From Luzula sylvatica (Eukaryota > Streptophyta > Magnoliopsida > Poales > Juncaceae): a DNA stretch of 64,000 bases. Within the stretch, counting starts at the first letter, position 1. Each line of letters starts with the position of its first letter. Positions 11,621 to 22,902 of the stretch are shown piece after piece. Both the position numbers and the translations under genes were made by a program. The notes below the pieces were generated by a model. That model searched no databases and had not been told where the DNA came from. It worked only from the letters and a program-made list of their open reading frames with translations. Location: positions 57,806,855 through 57,870,854 of the forward strand of contig OX326960.1 in NCBI GenBank assembly GCA_946800325.1, in the 5' to 3' direction.

Positions 11621-12549
11621 AAATGCATGTAACTAATAACATAAGAAAATATTTTAAATTATTTGTGATTAAACCCTTGTATTTATAATTTTTTGCAGCC
11701 AAGTCCTGACATACTAAGTAATAATTTTGCATGTTTTGGAACATTTCAATTATATTCTGGAATTGTATGGTTTAATTTAAACTTATTTGTAGTTTTGGAT
11801 TTAGGGCACTTATTTGCACTTTTATATTGTATAGGACTTACTTTGCGATTTTAAACTTGTATATGTTAGAGATTATGTATAAATCATATTGATTTTCTTA
11901 AAGTTATACGGTACCAATTAAAGTCGAAAAGTCCTATAAAAATTGAACAATAATAAACAAAATTCAATTATTGATAAGGTACAATACAATTAAGTGGTAT
12001 CGATAAAATTATAACAATTATTTTTCATTGATACTAAAATATGTGTAACTTGATTCCCTCCTAACTAATTCGAATCTAATTATGTCGATCAAAGAGACTC
12101 GCAATGATACTTGAAGAATCTGTAACATAATTCCCTCCTAACTCACAAATATTCTGGAATCACTCTTTGCATACTTAATCACCCGAGTTCTATCATACCA
12201 TCTTCTTGTTTATCATCACCAATTCTAGTATAACCAAGTGAATTAATATTTTTCCTGCCATGTCCTCCCAACGTGATTCATTCATGCACCTAACACATCA
12301 TACAAAAACAAATGAAGACCATTTATCTGCAAAAAAATATATAAAAGTACAGAATAATACAAGATGTAGTATACCCAAATTTTAACTTCAATGTACAATC
12401 AGACCCAAACAAACACTCATTCAAGAAACATTTAGTTATACGTACTTAGATTCGAATTAGTCACCCCCAAATCATTTGTTTTAACCTTCAATTAATTAGA
12501 GCCAATCAACCTAAATTCCTCAAATTGTAGACTCAATTAGTACTAATCA

Positions 12550-13913
12550 TCTCAATTAACCCACCCCCTTATTTTGCACCTATCTTTGAGCCTCCTCATG
12601 AAGCCACATCATCATTCTTATCTTGATTATTAACCATTAGATTGTGTGATGTGGCTTCATCATATCCATTAATATGATATTTGATAATTTAAGACATGCA
12701 TTTTGTATTATTATTTTTAAGTATTAATTTGAACCATTAGATGTATTGATGTGGTTTAATCTCAATCATTAATTTTTTGTTAGATTTTTTGAAGATCATA
12801 TTTTGTGTAGTCATTTATGTGTTATTATTTTACACCATGTTTTAAGCATTCTTAGAAAGCCACATCATCATACATTAATGATGTGGCATATTATTATTGG
12901 TTATAATCATATTAAACCAAGTCTAATCAATTATTTAACATTTCACATAAGATTATATGATCAAATGTGAATGCAATGGAATATGAAAGGTTTATATATG
13001 AAATACTAATAATTTCATATGTAATATTATAAAAAATACAAAATATATTAGTATTATTTTGGAAATTTAATTTTATAAACCCATCAAATATATTCATTTT
13101 ATTTTTCTCTTTATTTCGACATCCATATTAACATAGTTCTTACATATCATTTTTCATAATTTCAATTTGTAAAGATATTACGTAAGAAAATACAATGCAA
13201 AAAATACACGTACATGATATATTTTTAAGAATTTTATTTGCATAATAGAATTTTAAAATATTATTATTTATTTTTAGAAAATTATAACAATAAGAATCTC
13301 ATATAATACTAAGTAGATTATTGTGTTTTTAAACAAAGAAATTTTGTTTAAAAACAATAGAATTAAAAAAAAATTATCCATATAAATAACTTTTTGAACT
13401 TATAAAGACCTATCAAATTGTATTGTTATTTTACAAAATGTAAAATAAAAAAATCATATGCTATAAAATAATTTGGATTTATGTTTATTATAAATTAAAT
13501 TTTGATATTAAATTACTTCCCCTATTATGTTTTATATTATTTTATATTTTCCATGATATTTGAATCAATAAAAAATATCACTATATATAATTAATAATGT
13601 CTTACTACATATATTGTATGATTCATTATTTTAATATTTGATATTGTATGAAATATTGTGAACGATGATATAATATTTGTTGTTACTTTTTTCGTAAAAT
13701 TGTATTATATATTATTATATAATGACACTAAATTGATATTATAATTTGATTACAAAAATGAGATTTTTTGTTATCGTAATGTAAAATAATTGTAAAACAT
13801 ATGAATAATCATAGATAAATGAATTCAAATAGCTTTGTTTTAATATGTTATTAATATTATCATACAAATATATAATTATATTAGAACGCCGCGTAGCGCG
13901 AGTATTCTCCTAG
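12550..13913 (+). mobile_element. Non-autonomous Helitron in right arm
   Basis: Starts TCTCAATTAACCC after A at 12549 and ends CTAG at 13910-13913 before T. A hairpin made of GCCGCGTAGCGC stands about 12 bp before the end. No coding capacity is seen. The word GATGTGGC and its complement recur at 12603-12660 and 12860-12890. Removing it leaves ...TACTAATCA|TATTAGTAAG..., a plausible empty site. It must have inserted before the arm was duplicated, since both arms carry it at the same place. Confidence 0.8.
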
Positions 13914-14809
13914 TATTAGTAAGATTCAGACTCAAATCAGACCCCATGAGACCAAAATAAGCAATTTTGAACTCAATTTATCCTCAATTAAAAATCAAGA
14001 GAGAAATAATATACCTCCTGCATTGATCTATGCAACAAGAAGTGGCAAAATAACGGGATTATATATAATTTGCAGTATGTTACGGATCCATGTCCTGAAA
14101 ACCATTAGTTATGCACAATCATACACATCAATTGACACTTCTGCAATTTCATCCTTTGATTCTTGAAAACTGGTATCTAAATCGTGGATCCTGATGACAA
14201 ATTATCTGAAGATTGAACCTGAACCTTGAGTAGCACGAGGAACTATGCTGTTGAACTTATCTCAATAAACTAAGAAGACCGGCATTGATCTGACAAAAGT
14301 CACGCATCCATCCTTTCTTCTTATAATTGGTCCCGAATAGCCCAAAAATTAACAACAAATATCCAACTGGCAAAAATCGAGACATAAGTTCCTTCAAAAA
14401 AAAAAAATCGAGACATAAGAAACCTACACCAAAGAAATTAAGAAAAAGCTCGAAAATTAACTAAAGTGAATCGACTCGAGATAAACGAACCAAAAAACTT
14501 GTCTCTGTGAGGTCTTTTGAGGCGAGATATTGTGTGAGGGAGGAATGGAGAGAACCTTCTTCATTTCTCTGAGGGAACAAACCTTCAAATTCTGTGAGAG
14601 GGACTTGGTATTACGGAGGCTTCAATTTGGGAACGAGAAGAGCAGACGGAGAATGAAACGGAGGAAGGAAGAAGAAGATGGGTCGTTTCAAAGTTAAATC
14701 ACACGGATCTTGAAGCAGATCTAACGATTTAAAACTTACAAGCAAAAAATGAAGTTTGCTTGTACAAGCTAAATAGGTGCCCTCTATATATATATATATA
14801 TATATATAT

Positions 14810-15067
14810 GGGGGCTTCTATCATACACCCCTTTCCTTATCATACACCAATTTTCAAGGGTATTTGGAGTAATTATCCATTTATGAATATTTAAGGTAAG
14901 ATATAAAATATATTTATCAATTAATGTTTAACTAAATTGGAATTTTTTGTTGTTTATTTAAACCAAAATTTCCATAAAAAATAAATTTTATGATACACCC
15001 TTTTACAAATATAATTAATTACTAAAATACCCAAAATACCCTTGTAAAAGGATGTATGATAGAACTC
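14810..15067. mobile_element. MULE-type MITE, copy 2
   Basis: About 258 bp starting GGGGGCTTCTATCATACACC and ending GGATGTATGATAGAACTC, inverted ends of the same family as copies 1 and 3. TA repeats on both sides would be the target duplication but are uninformative. It abuts the palindrome directly, so the TA tract has received two insertions. Confidence 0.7.
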
Positions 15068-15071
15068 ATAT

Positions 15072-16320
15072 ATATATATTTCACATTAATTGAGTGTTTG
15101 ACATGAAAATAATATATTATGGGAGATTGTGAGTTTAAGTGGTTGGTTATATTTCAATAAAATAATTATATCAATAATTAATATGAATAAAAATCAAGAC
15201 AACTCTGGGGTAACCGCGTTGTCGTGTCACTGCTTCCTTAAAGAAATAAGGCGCCCTCTAGTACAAGGTTTTTTCGTTTGTCCGTCTTCAAAGTTCTATA
15301 CATTCGATTTGTCTCGGTTCCGGTCTAGTAGCACAGTCGTAGAATGAAAAACTTATACCTCGAAAAAGATGAAGTCATGTACACCGATTTCTCAACCAAG
15401 TCTTCTTCTTTCGAAAGTTGGAGAATAAATAATTTAATTAAGGGATCTTTATATCGAAATAATATTTCTATGAGATTGTTTGTTTTTTCTCCGATAAAAA
15501 GAAAATAACATATCTTAACTTTTTTTTTTAGAATTATATAAATGAATTGGAAGGGGAGAGACCTCATTACACTCTCTCTATTTCTATTTTTATTTGGAAA
15601 ATAAATGGCCGTCATTGGCCAATCGACTAGTCTTTTTATAAATCAAAATCGAAATAGCATTTAAATTTTAATAGCAAAAATAGAGTGTTTCAGTTCCTTC
15701 TTAATATTTCATAAATTATTTTATTATTTATCTTAATAATATTATATTTAATGATGAATATGTTATATCATTAAAATTAATTAGTTTTAAAATCTAATTA
15801 GTATTATTTATAATAAATAATACACACACAAGTCTCATTGAAATGATGATTCATTTTAATGTACACATCAACAGATAAAGGATAAATAATATTTTTCATT
15901 TATTCTCATAATAATAATAATGATCTAAAAAATGTCGCGCGTTGCGTGAAACGATTATTCATTTTAATTAAAAAAAATGATAAAAAATGATTTTTTTTTA
16001 CTTTGGAAGTTGCAATTTTAAATATCTGGAGAATAAATATTATTATTCATTTTAATTAAGACATATCATTGAAGAAATTAATTTTGAGCAAATCGTTGGC
16101 TTTGCTATGACATCATATTAGGAAATCTACATAGACAAATTCCATGTCAAGTTTAGGGTCATTAGTGAATAATGAAAATCATATAAATTAGATGTCATGG
16201 TTAAGAGATGCCCTGTGAATAAATCAAGTATGTTTAATTCCTTCAAATACTAGTGACATGTGTTCTGAAATTTTATACAAAACTAAATTGAAAATTTTAG
16301 GAATATTTTCATCCCAGTTT
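15072..16320. other. Gene-free stretch
   Basis: AT-rich DNA with only short chance frames. A small GC-rich word near 15930-15950 (GTCGCGCGTTGCGTG) resembles a Helitron hairpin but is not followed by CTRR and T, so no element is called. Nothing else was recognised. Confidence 0.5.
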
Positions 16321-16919
16321 GTTTTCCTTCCGCTAGGATTCGACGATGACGTGGCTTCTGAGCTGGACGCTTCTAGTGATTCTTCCTCTTTTGGATCCAC
16401 TGTATTAGGACTTAGGAGGTACCGTTAGAGTCGCGGCTTTGTCCAAAGTTATTCCGTGTTCTTGCTTCAGGCTCTCTTTTCTCTCCATTTGTGTCGTCTT
16501 CAGTAATTGCGAATTTACATTCAAATTTTAAAATTCAAATTGTTTTGAGCAGTAATTTATAAACAAAAGGACCGAAATTTATTAATTGTAATATATAAAA
16601 AATATAATAGAGTTGGAGAATATACATTACTTGCCTCGAGAGCTTTATGAGCTTCTCGTTCGATCAAAAGAAGGCCACGATCTAACGTGGCATTGCACGA
16701 CAAAACAATATGCTGGAATCTCCCTTCCATAGGAATCACAGTCTTCAAGTCAGATGAAAATCTCCTACATCTAAATAAACAAATTGTATCATATTAACAA
16801 ATTTTATAAAATACTATTCTTTTCATAGAACAAATGATTTTCATGCGGCATAATTTCCTCTCTACGATGTGATATTTCATGCCAGGAGCGTAGAGCCGTC
16901 TCGAGTGACCGAGTCTCAT

Positions 16920-17075
16920 CAGAAAATATCAAATGTACCCCTCCAAAATGTAGAAATATCAAAAATACCCTTCCAGAATCAGAAAATATCAAATATACCT
17001 CTCTTAAATATGAAAATAACAAAAATACCCTTGTAAAATCTGAAAATATAAAAAGTACACCTCTAAAATATCAAC
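16920..17075. repeat. Short tandem repeats in intron-like DNA
   Basis: About four tandem copies of a 30-35-bp unit of the form AGAAAATATCAAATATACCTCT / AGAAATATCAAAAATACCCTT, diverged. It sits between two exon-like blocks of the remnant above. Similar words (ATATCA..ATACCC) occur in DENN-gene intron 4 near 41770-42020 and at 17530-17640, so it may be part of a dispersed family. Confidence 0.6.
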
Positions 17076-17828
17076 TCTAGAAATAGTGCTTCCCTAGAAA
17101 TAATTATCGTGTCTAGATTATCGCTGAAGAGATTGGCTCCTACATGTAGACTCTTTTTATATTGCGAAGCCTAAATCAACAAAAAAAACCACAAAAATTA
17201 GAAAATTAAATGTTCAAAATAATTATGAAAACTAAGTTGGAAATATTTTAACCTTCACGGCGAGGATGGTAGCAGGAGTGTGATATCCCCTTGTATCTCC
17301 ATTGCAGCCTATGTAATAATAAACAAATGGGTAATAAATATCAAATATATATTTTTATTGTATTTAAGAATAATAAGATATAAATATATGCATAATATTT
17401 AATTATACTCTTTGGTACTATTCTTTCATCATTTTCCAGTTTCATTATGCAATTGTTCCGAATTAATGATATTCATTTCCATTACTAGATAACACAAATT
17501 ACTAAATTAGAGAAATAAATAATGCGCAATAAGATGAAAATACTAAAAGAAATAAGGGTATACGTGATATTTTCAAATTTTAATGTATACAAAGAGATTA
17601 AATTTGTCAGGTTACAGGTATACCTAAAATAAGTCGCAAATGCCTCAATTATCTATATATTGTGCAACTGAGTCTTAATTATTTGAAAATTAGTTTTCAA
17701 TCATGCCTCAAATATACTTCAGCTTTAAATTTCAGTATATATTTGAATTAGTTGTATTGTATTGAGATTTAGATCTTGAAATGTTCACTAGCAAGAATGA
17801 CAACAGCTGCTGAAGCCCGCCTTGTGAC

Positions 17829-18463
17829 TAGGGATGTAAACGAGTCGAATATTATTTGACTGAACGGTAACCGTATCCTGAAAAGTATCCGTATCCGAAC
17901 AGATACAGATTTTTTTTTTACGGATACAGATACGGTAAACGATTTTGTTTACGGATACAAATACAAATACAAGTATTATCAGTATCTTTATACGGATACA
18001 TATACCAGATTCAGCTATTGACAGATTCGGATGTTAGTGCTATTCATATATTTACCATCATATTTTGTTATTTTCTTTATCGTGTATGTGCGTTTATATT
18101 AAATATAATTAAATATTTGATTAAGAAAAATACTTACTATATTTAATGGTTAACATAATCATAATTTTATAATTTAATATTTTTATAAAGTAATATTTAC
18201 TGTAAAAATTAATATTTGCAATGAGATCTGTATTTTTTGTATTGCAATATTTTTATATATAATATAATTAGGATATAATAATCGTTTTGAGTAACGAAAT
18301 TTTTCGCATTCGTATTTGTATTCGATAATACCCTCGTATTCATATCCATAATATCCAAACCGGATACAAATGGATACAAATACTATTCGTATTCAAAAAA
18401 ATTAAATGGATACGGATACGATATGACCATTATCTGTCCGTATCCTCTCCGTTTACACTCCTA
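17829..18463. mobile_element. hAT-like element with GGATACGGATA repeats, copy 1
   Basis: About 635 bp with ends TAGGGATGTAAACGAGT and CCGTTTACACTCCTA, the same inverted termini as the element at 33624-34493. The interior is dominated by TATCCGTATCC/GGATACGGATAC words. Flanking octamers CTTGTGAC and CTTGGGGG match in five of eight positions, so the duplication is decayed or the left copy was altered. No transposase is present. Confidence 0.65.
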
Positions 18464-18928
18464 CTTGGGGGCACTCTGAAATTTGTGTCCTTCAACAGAT
18501 CTAAACACAGTTTCGTGAAGCTGCTCCAACTCGACGGCGTCCTTCAACTTCTGTTTGCGCACAACGGGCCTTATCAAGCGCTTCGCGTAGCCACTCCATG
18601 CCGGCTTGTTTCTCTCTCTTCTCGGTCGCTGTCATTCCCGATCTCATATGGTTATCTTCTTGTTCTTATCTCTTTCGCCCTCGGTGGGAAATACCGGAGA
18701 GCATGCAACACGCCTAGGTCGCTCCCGTTGGGAAGCAGAAGAAAAACCGTCGAAGAGAAGGCATAGTAACCTCTTGTGGGAGTAGGATTTTTGTTCAGAT
18801 TACAAGTATGTAGATAATAGCCCTTTAGTAATGTATGTTCCTCATTATAATTTGTGGTCACTAGAGTTCTTTTTTCTTGTAGTGTATGATTGTAGTGTAT
18901 GTTCTCTCTCGAGAATGAATATACTACT

Positions 18929-19236
18929 CAGGGCCGGTCCGATATTTTTGAAAACATTTGACAAAAAAATAATAATACCAATTAAATATTAATATTATAT
19001 TAATTTGACCACAGATATTTAAAAAAAAAGGAACTAACAGAAAATATAATCAAAATCATTACATAACTAACAATTGTCGTTTAAATATCATTTTTTTAAT
19101 ATTGATGAGATTTTTTTGAAACAATTATTTTCACTGCATTTACGTATTGTTCAGATAGGGACTGTGAAAGAGCCGGCCCTTTGAAATTGGGGCCTGTGAC
19201 CATCACCACGATTGGCTAGGGAAAGAGCCGGCCCTG
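18929..19236. mobile_element. hAT MITE with perfect 8-bp duplication
   Basis: 308 bp bounded by CAGGGCCGGTCCG and GAGCCGGCCCTG inverted ends, flanked on both sides by ATACTACT (18921-18928 and 19237-19244). The 8-bp duplication and CAGGGCCGG end are typical of hAT elements. It is non-coding and lies about 230 bp beyond the stop codon of the AAPT1-like gene. Confidence 0.85.
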
Positions 19237-19475
19237 ATACTACTCTAGTATAGCAGTATTAGAAATCAAATGATCAATAGCAAGAATATTAGTGAAAGGA
19301 GACGCAACATTTCAAAGAGATACCGAAACAATAGCGCACAGAAAAACTACAAAAAAGGCAATCAAAATATTCTCGCAGGTTATGTTTAATATTTAATTAA
19401 GGGAATGGGATGTATGCGAAAAAGTGTGATATTAATGAATGCCAAAAATTTCGAGCGCGCATGATGAAAATGTAT

Positions 19476-19975
19476 TCAAGCCTCTTTCCTCGTAATCCTG
19501 TTACGCAAAAAAAGAAGAAATATTAAGAAATATTAGAGAATATTTATAAAATAAAGTCTAGTAGGAAAAGGAGTTTGAAGGAAACCTGAAGCAGTAGATT
19601 CCAAGAGCGTTTTTTATTTCATTTATGACTGATGTGGCGAATTGCAGGTATAAACCAACTATATACAAAATTTAAATAATTATTTATTTAATAAGTAAAT
19701 AATTTGTTCACTTTTGGTAATACTATAAATAATATATTATATTCTAACCTGTGTAAGCGCAATATAAAAGAAGAACGAGAGACTCATCAACTAGCGGCAC
19801 TCTGCATCAAAACGGATTCAAATAAAAAAAAAAATATATAAACTTAAATAAATTAATTATAAAAAAAAAAATAATGTACCCATCATTGAGCTTGGCAGTT
19901 AGTGCATTGGCAATCGCAAAAGGCAGGTACACTAGAGACTGGTACAAATATTTCAGAGAAAAAAATTGGGTTCGT

Positions 19976-20029
<54 letters not shown>

Positions 20030-22500
20030 CATGCACATGCCAGTTTTGAGACCTTTTGGCTCGTCACAAAGATGAGCTAAAATCATTCTCCCCTAATACA
20101 CAAATACATATACAAATGAATAAATTAAACAAAGTAAAGTAACATAAACAAATATAAATAAATAAATAAATTAATTAATCAGAGAGAAGAATATATTACA
20201 ACAAGGAAGCCAAAAGCAAAACCGGTTCCAACAACAAGCATATGGGGATAATTTTTCATTATATCTGATGGAGATAAATATGCCCTGTAAAATTAAGTCA
20301 ACATTTTTATAATTTAGTACCATTTGATTGAACCAATGTTTTTAATATAATCATAAGATAAAATATTATCGATACAAACCAAATGCTAACTCCAGCTAAG
20401 AGCACGCCAAATGGAAATAGCTGAACAAATCAAATAAACAAACATAATTTTAGAATATATATACTAATGAAAATAAAAATAATTGAGGGGTATACAAGTA
20501 AAATAAACAACCATTGCGAGTGCTGAAAGCATGTTGCCTTTCTTTGCTTGTACAACCTTTTGAACATTGGCAATACTGCATTAATAATACACATAAATTA
20601 GTAAACCAAAAATTCATCAAAATAATAAAGTTTGTTAAAATTAATTGTTTGTTAGTAAATAAAGAATATTGATCTTACTTGGATGTAATAGTTGGTATCA
20701 CAGCAAAAAGGACCATAGAAATCATCACAACTCCATATAAAGGAAATTCTGTAGAATATTCAAAAACTCAAATTTTAACTAAAGTTCGAAATAATGAAAA
20801 TGATAAACCCTAGATTTGAATTTAGAAGCGTTTTTATTATACCAGGAATAAATGGAACCCAACTTGTGAACGGTATTGATTTTCTGAAATCTTGGGCCCA
20901 CCATTCAGCTCCTAAAACATATAATTAAATTTTAAATGTGTTGCATTATACTTATTTAATATAGTGAGTTATATATATACAAATATACCAGTGAGAAATG
21001 TAAAGAAATGGCACACATAAATCAACATTAGGCCCTCTGTAGGCCCATTTAGTATTGGCAAGATTAGCGTGTTGGTGAAAAAACTGCAAAATATCATACA
21101 AAATTAATTTTCAAAATAAATAAATAAGTATTTTAAAATAATAAAAGAAATTACTGTTCCCAAGTAGCCAAATAGAATGGAACTGCAGCAATAATCCAAA
21201 AGAAGAAAGTGTATCTCCCACACATTGCAGTGCTACCAAAAGCCAATGCTTCGAGCTGTACAACAATTGTGTAATTAAATAATTATACAGGGTTTTTTTT
21301 GCAAAATTGACAGTGTTTATAAAGGTGAGTGGGAAGAGAGGCGTACAGCACAAGCAAGAGCATCACATCCTGTTTCAAAAAAAAAATATTGTTAATGGAC
21401 AAAAAAATATGCCAAACAAAAGGGAAATTTTTTTTCATAAAAAACTCTATGCCTACTCATGTTTTTAGAAAACCCCCTACATTTTTTTTAGAATTAAAAA
21501 GCAAATTAAGGATTTTTTAATGTTTTCAAAGGAAAGTTTGAATTTTCCAAAAGACAGGGGTGCTTCTGAAAATAGAAAGTCCAATCTAAGGGCCTTTTTG
21601 AAATATGACAAAACATAGGGGCTTTTTACAACTTTCCCTATATAATAGTGAGGGTGTTTTTGTTTACCATGGTCAAAAAGTTCTCCTAAAGGACTCGAGG
21701 AGTTTGTACGCCTTGCTTGTTTCCCATCAACAGCATCAAACGTCTAAAATTTCAGAAATACCCAATAAATAAAGATTGATAACCAAATAGAATAAAACTT
21801 TTTACAATTTGGTCCTCGAATAAAACAAACCTGATATAGGAATAAGAGCATGCCATGAGCTAAGTGAACCCACCTAGGAGGAGCTGTATCCAAATGCGGT
21901 GAATATATCTAAACCAAATAATATCTAGAGATTATTACTGAGCTTTATTTTATTATGTATAATCGTTTCGTCTCATAAATTAACTGGTACGACAAGAAAA
22001 TTTCACGAGGATGATAAATTACATAGCCAAGAAGCGCAGATATTCCTAAAAACATGAACCCCATGAGCGTAATCTGCGATAAATAAAGTCAGTAAAGCAC
22101 AGATAAATATATAATTCACTAAAAAAAAGAGGGGATTTGGTGAATTTCTTACCATGTTCGGCCTGAATTGAAGTTTCGAGAAAGCAGACATAGAAAAAGA
22201 AAAAGAAAAATCCAAATTAGTTCATAAAAAGCATAATGAATGAACAATGTTCTAATTAGCAAATCCAATATAGACATTCCACTTCGATTTGCATTTTTCT
22301 TATTGCAATTGATACTTCGATCTAATCAAATAGAAATAAAGGAAAGAAAATGAGAATGCATACGGCATCCAAAGGGGGAAGAGAGTGACGCATCGTGCCC
22401 AGAAGGGCTGCAAGATGTACTTAGCCAAGAGCGAGTTATCAACGCCACTGTACCTATACTTATGCAAGGTCTCCACTCCATGATGTCCTATATACCCCAT
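19476..22500 (-). CDS. AAPT1: Aminoalcohol-phosphotransferase (choline/ethanolamine)
   Basis: Transfers phosphocholine or phosphoethanolamine from CDP to diacylglycerol, the last step of the Kennedy pathway, in ER/Golgi membranes. Eighteen coding exons fit GT-AG and phase throughout: 22500-22364, 22162-22153, 22073-22023, 21908-21831, 21743-21668, 21369-21347, 21255-21155, 21083-20989, 20911-20843, 20748-20679, 20575-20512, 20420-20380, 20284-20200, 20092-20030, 19938-19880, 19801-19749, 19658-19586 and 19497-19476. The product is 389 aa, the length of Arabidopsis AAPT1. The CDP-alcohol phosphotransferase motif is complete: D98-G99-X2-A102-R103-X8-G112-X3-D116-X3-D120. Exon 2 is only 10 nt. 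The start MGYIG matches the family. A 5'-UTR intron is likely (CAG|GTAAGA at 22613). The rest is hydrophobic, consistent with several membrane spans, ending ITRKEA. Confidence 0.96.
19978..20026. repeat. (GA)n microsatellite next to AAPT exon-14 donor
   Basis: About 48 nt of GA on the plus strand, reading GTAC(TC)n on the gene's strand directly after the exon-14 splice donor. Such a pyrimidine tract a few bases inside a donor is unusual and length-variable. Confidence 0.85.
22153..22162 (-). other. 10-nt microexon (AAPT exon 2)
   Basis: GCCGAACATG between ...TTCAG and GTAAG. It is needed to restore MP|PNM|ITLMGF, the conserved family sequence; skipping it shifts the frame (137 nt before it, phase 2). 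Flanking introns are 201 and 79 nt. Confidence 0.85.
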
Positions 22501-22902
22501 CGATAATGATCTATTACTATTTACACAAAATTCAGTCAAATCAGCATAAAATCACACCAGATCAGGTAAAAAAAAGACTAAACTGAACTCGAATTGAGCT
22601 GATCGGATCTTACCTGAAGAAATCCTTCACTCCTGAATACGAATCTCGCTGCAAAAAGCTCGTGGAAATGGTGATCGAGAAGAGGAAAGGGGAGAGGAAA
22701 AGAATCTGTCCAGTTGTATTGTACTGTACTAGGGCTTATTACCAGGGGCAGTGTCTCACTACCATACCACTACTTCCTAGTGAAACATGCGTACACCGAG
22801 TCTATTTAATATTTCCTCCTAGCAAAAATATCTGTACACCAAGTCTATTAAAAATTATCCTGGCACAAACTTCGAAAATGCCATCCCGACTTTTCTGAAT
22901 AA

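Larger units (their letters stand above)
6177..14784. repeat. 8.6-kb inverted repeat: duplicated MULE-like element
   Basis: Arms 6177-10375 and 10586-14784 (4199 bp each) are reverse complements. All matching positions checked sum to 20961, with no indel, and a 12-nt homopolymer (6553-6564 against 14397-14408) has the same length in both arms. The spacer 10376-10585 is not palindromic. Each arm holds, from outside in, a terminus (GAGGGCACC..., about 240 bp), a Helitron, a NAP1-like gene fragment, and part of a second terminus. The spacer starts a full copy of that second terminus at 10399 (GAGGTCACC). So 10399-14784 reads as one complete terminal-inverted-repeat element of about 4.4 kb, and the left arm as an inverted copy that lost its outer 190 bp or so. 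Long TIRs plus a captured intron-containing gene suggest a Pack-MULE, which is inference because TA flanks mask the target duplication. Confidence 0.9.
16400..18700 (-). pseudogene. Unrecognised gene remnant, minus strand
   Basis: Several exon-like blocks with plausible splice sites read on the minus strand. They are about 17310-17255 (GCNGDTRGYHTPATILAVK), 17170-17080 (ASQYKKSLHVGANLFSDN...), 16917-16817 (ETALRSWHEISHRREEIMP, then HENHLFYEK), 16760-16640 (SDLKTVIPMEGRFQHIVLSC, then NATLDRGLLLIEREAHKAL) and 16491-16407, which reads to a TAA. A further coding-like block lies at 18660-18470 (KLKDAVELEQLHETVF). Phase between the 16640 donor and the last block fits. I do not recognise the family. 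A hAT element at 17829-18463 splits the upstream part, and I could not join the blocks into one open model, so this may be a pseudogene, a captured fragment set, or a real gene I assembled incompletely. Confidence 0.35.

Noticed and set aside
15930..15960. Helitron-like hairpin GTCGCGCGTTGCGTG
   Set aside because: It lacks a CTRR end and a following T at the right distance on either strand.
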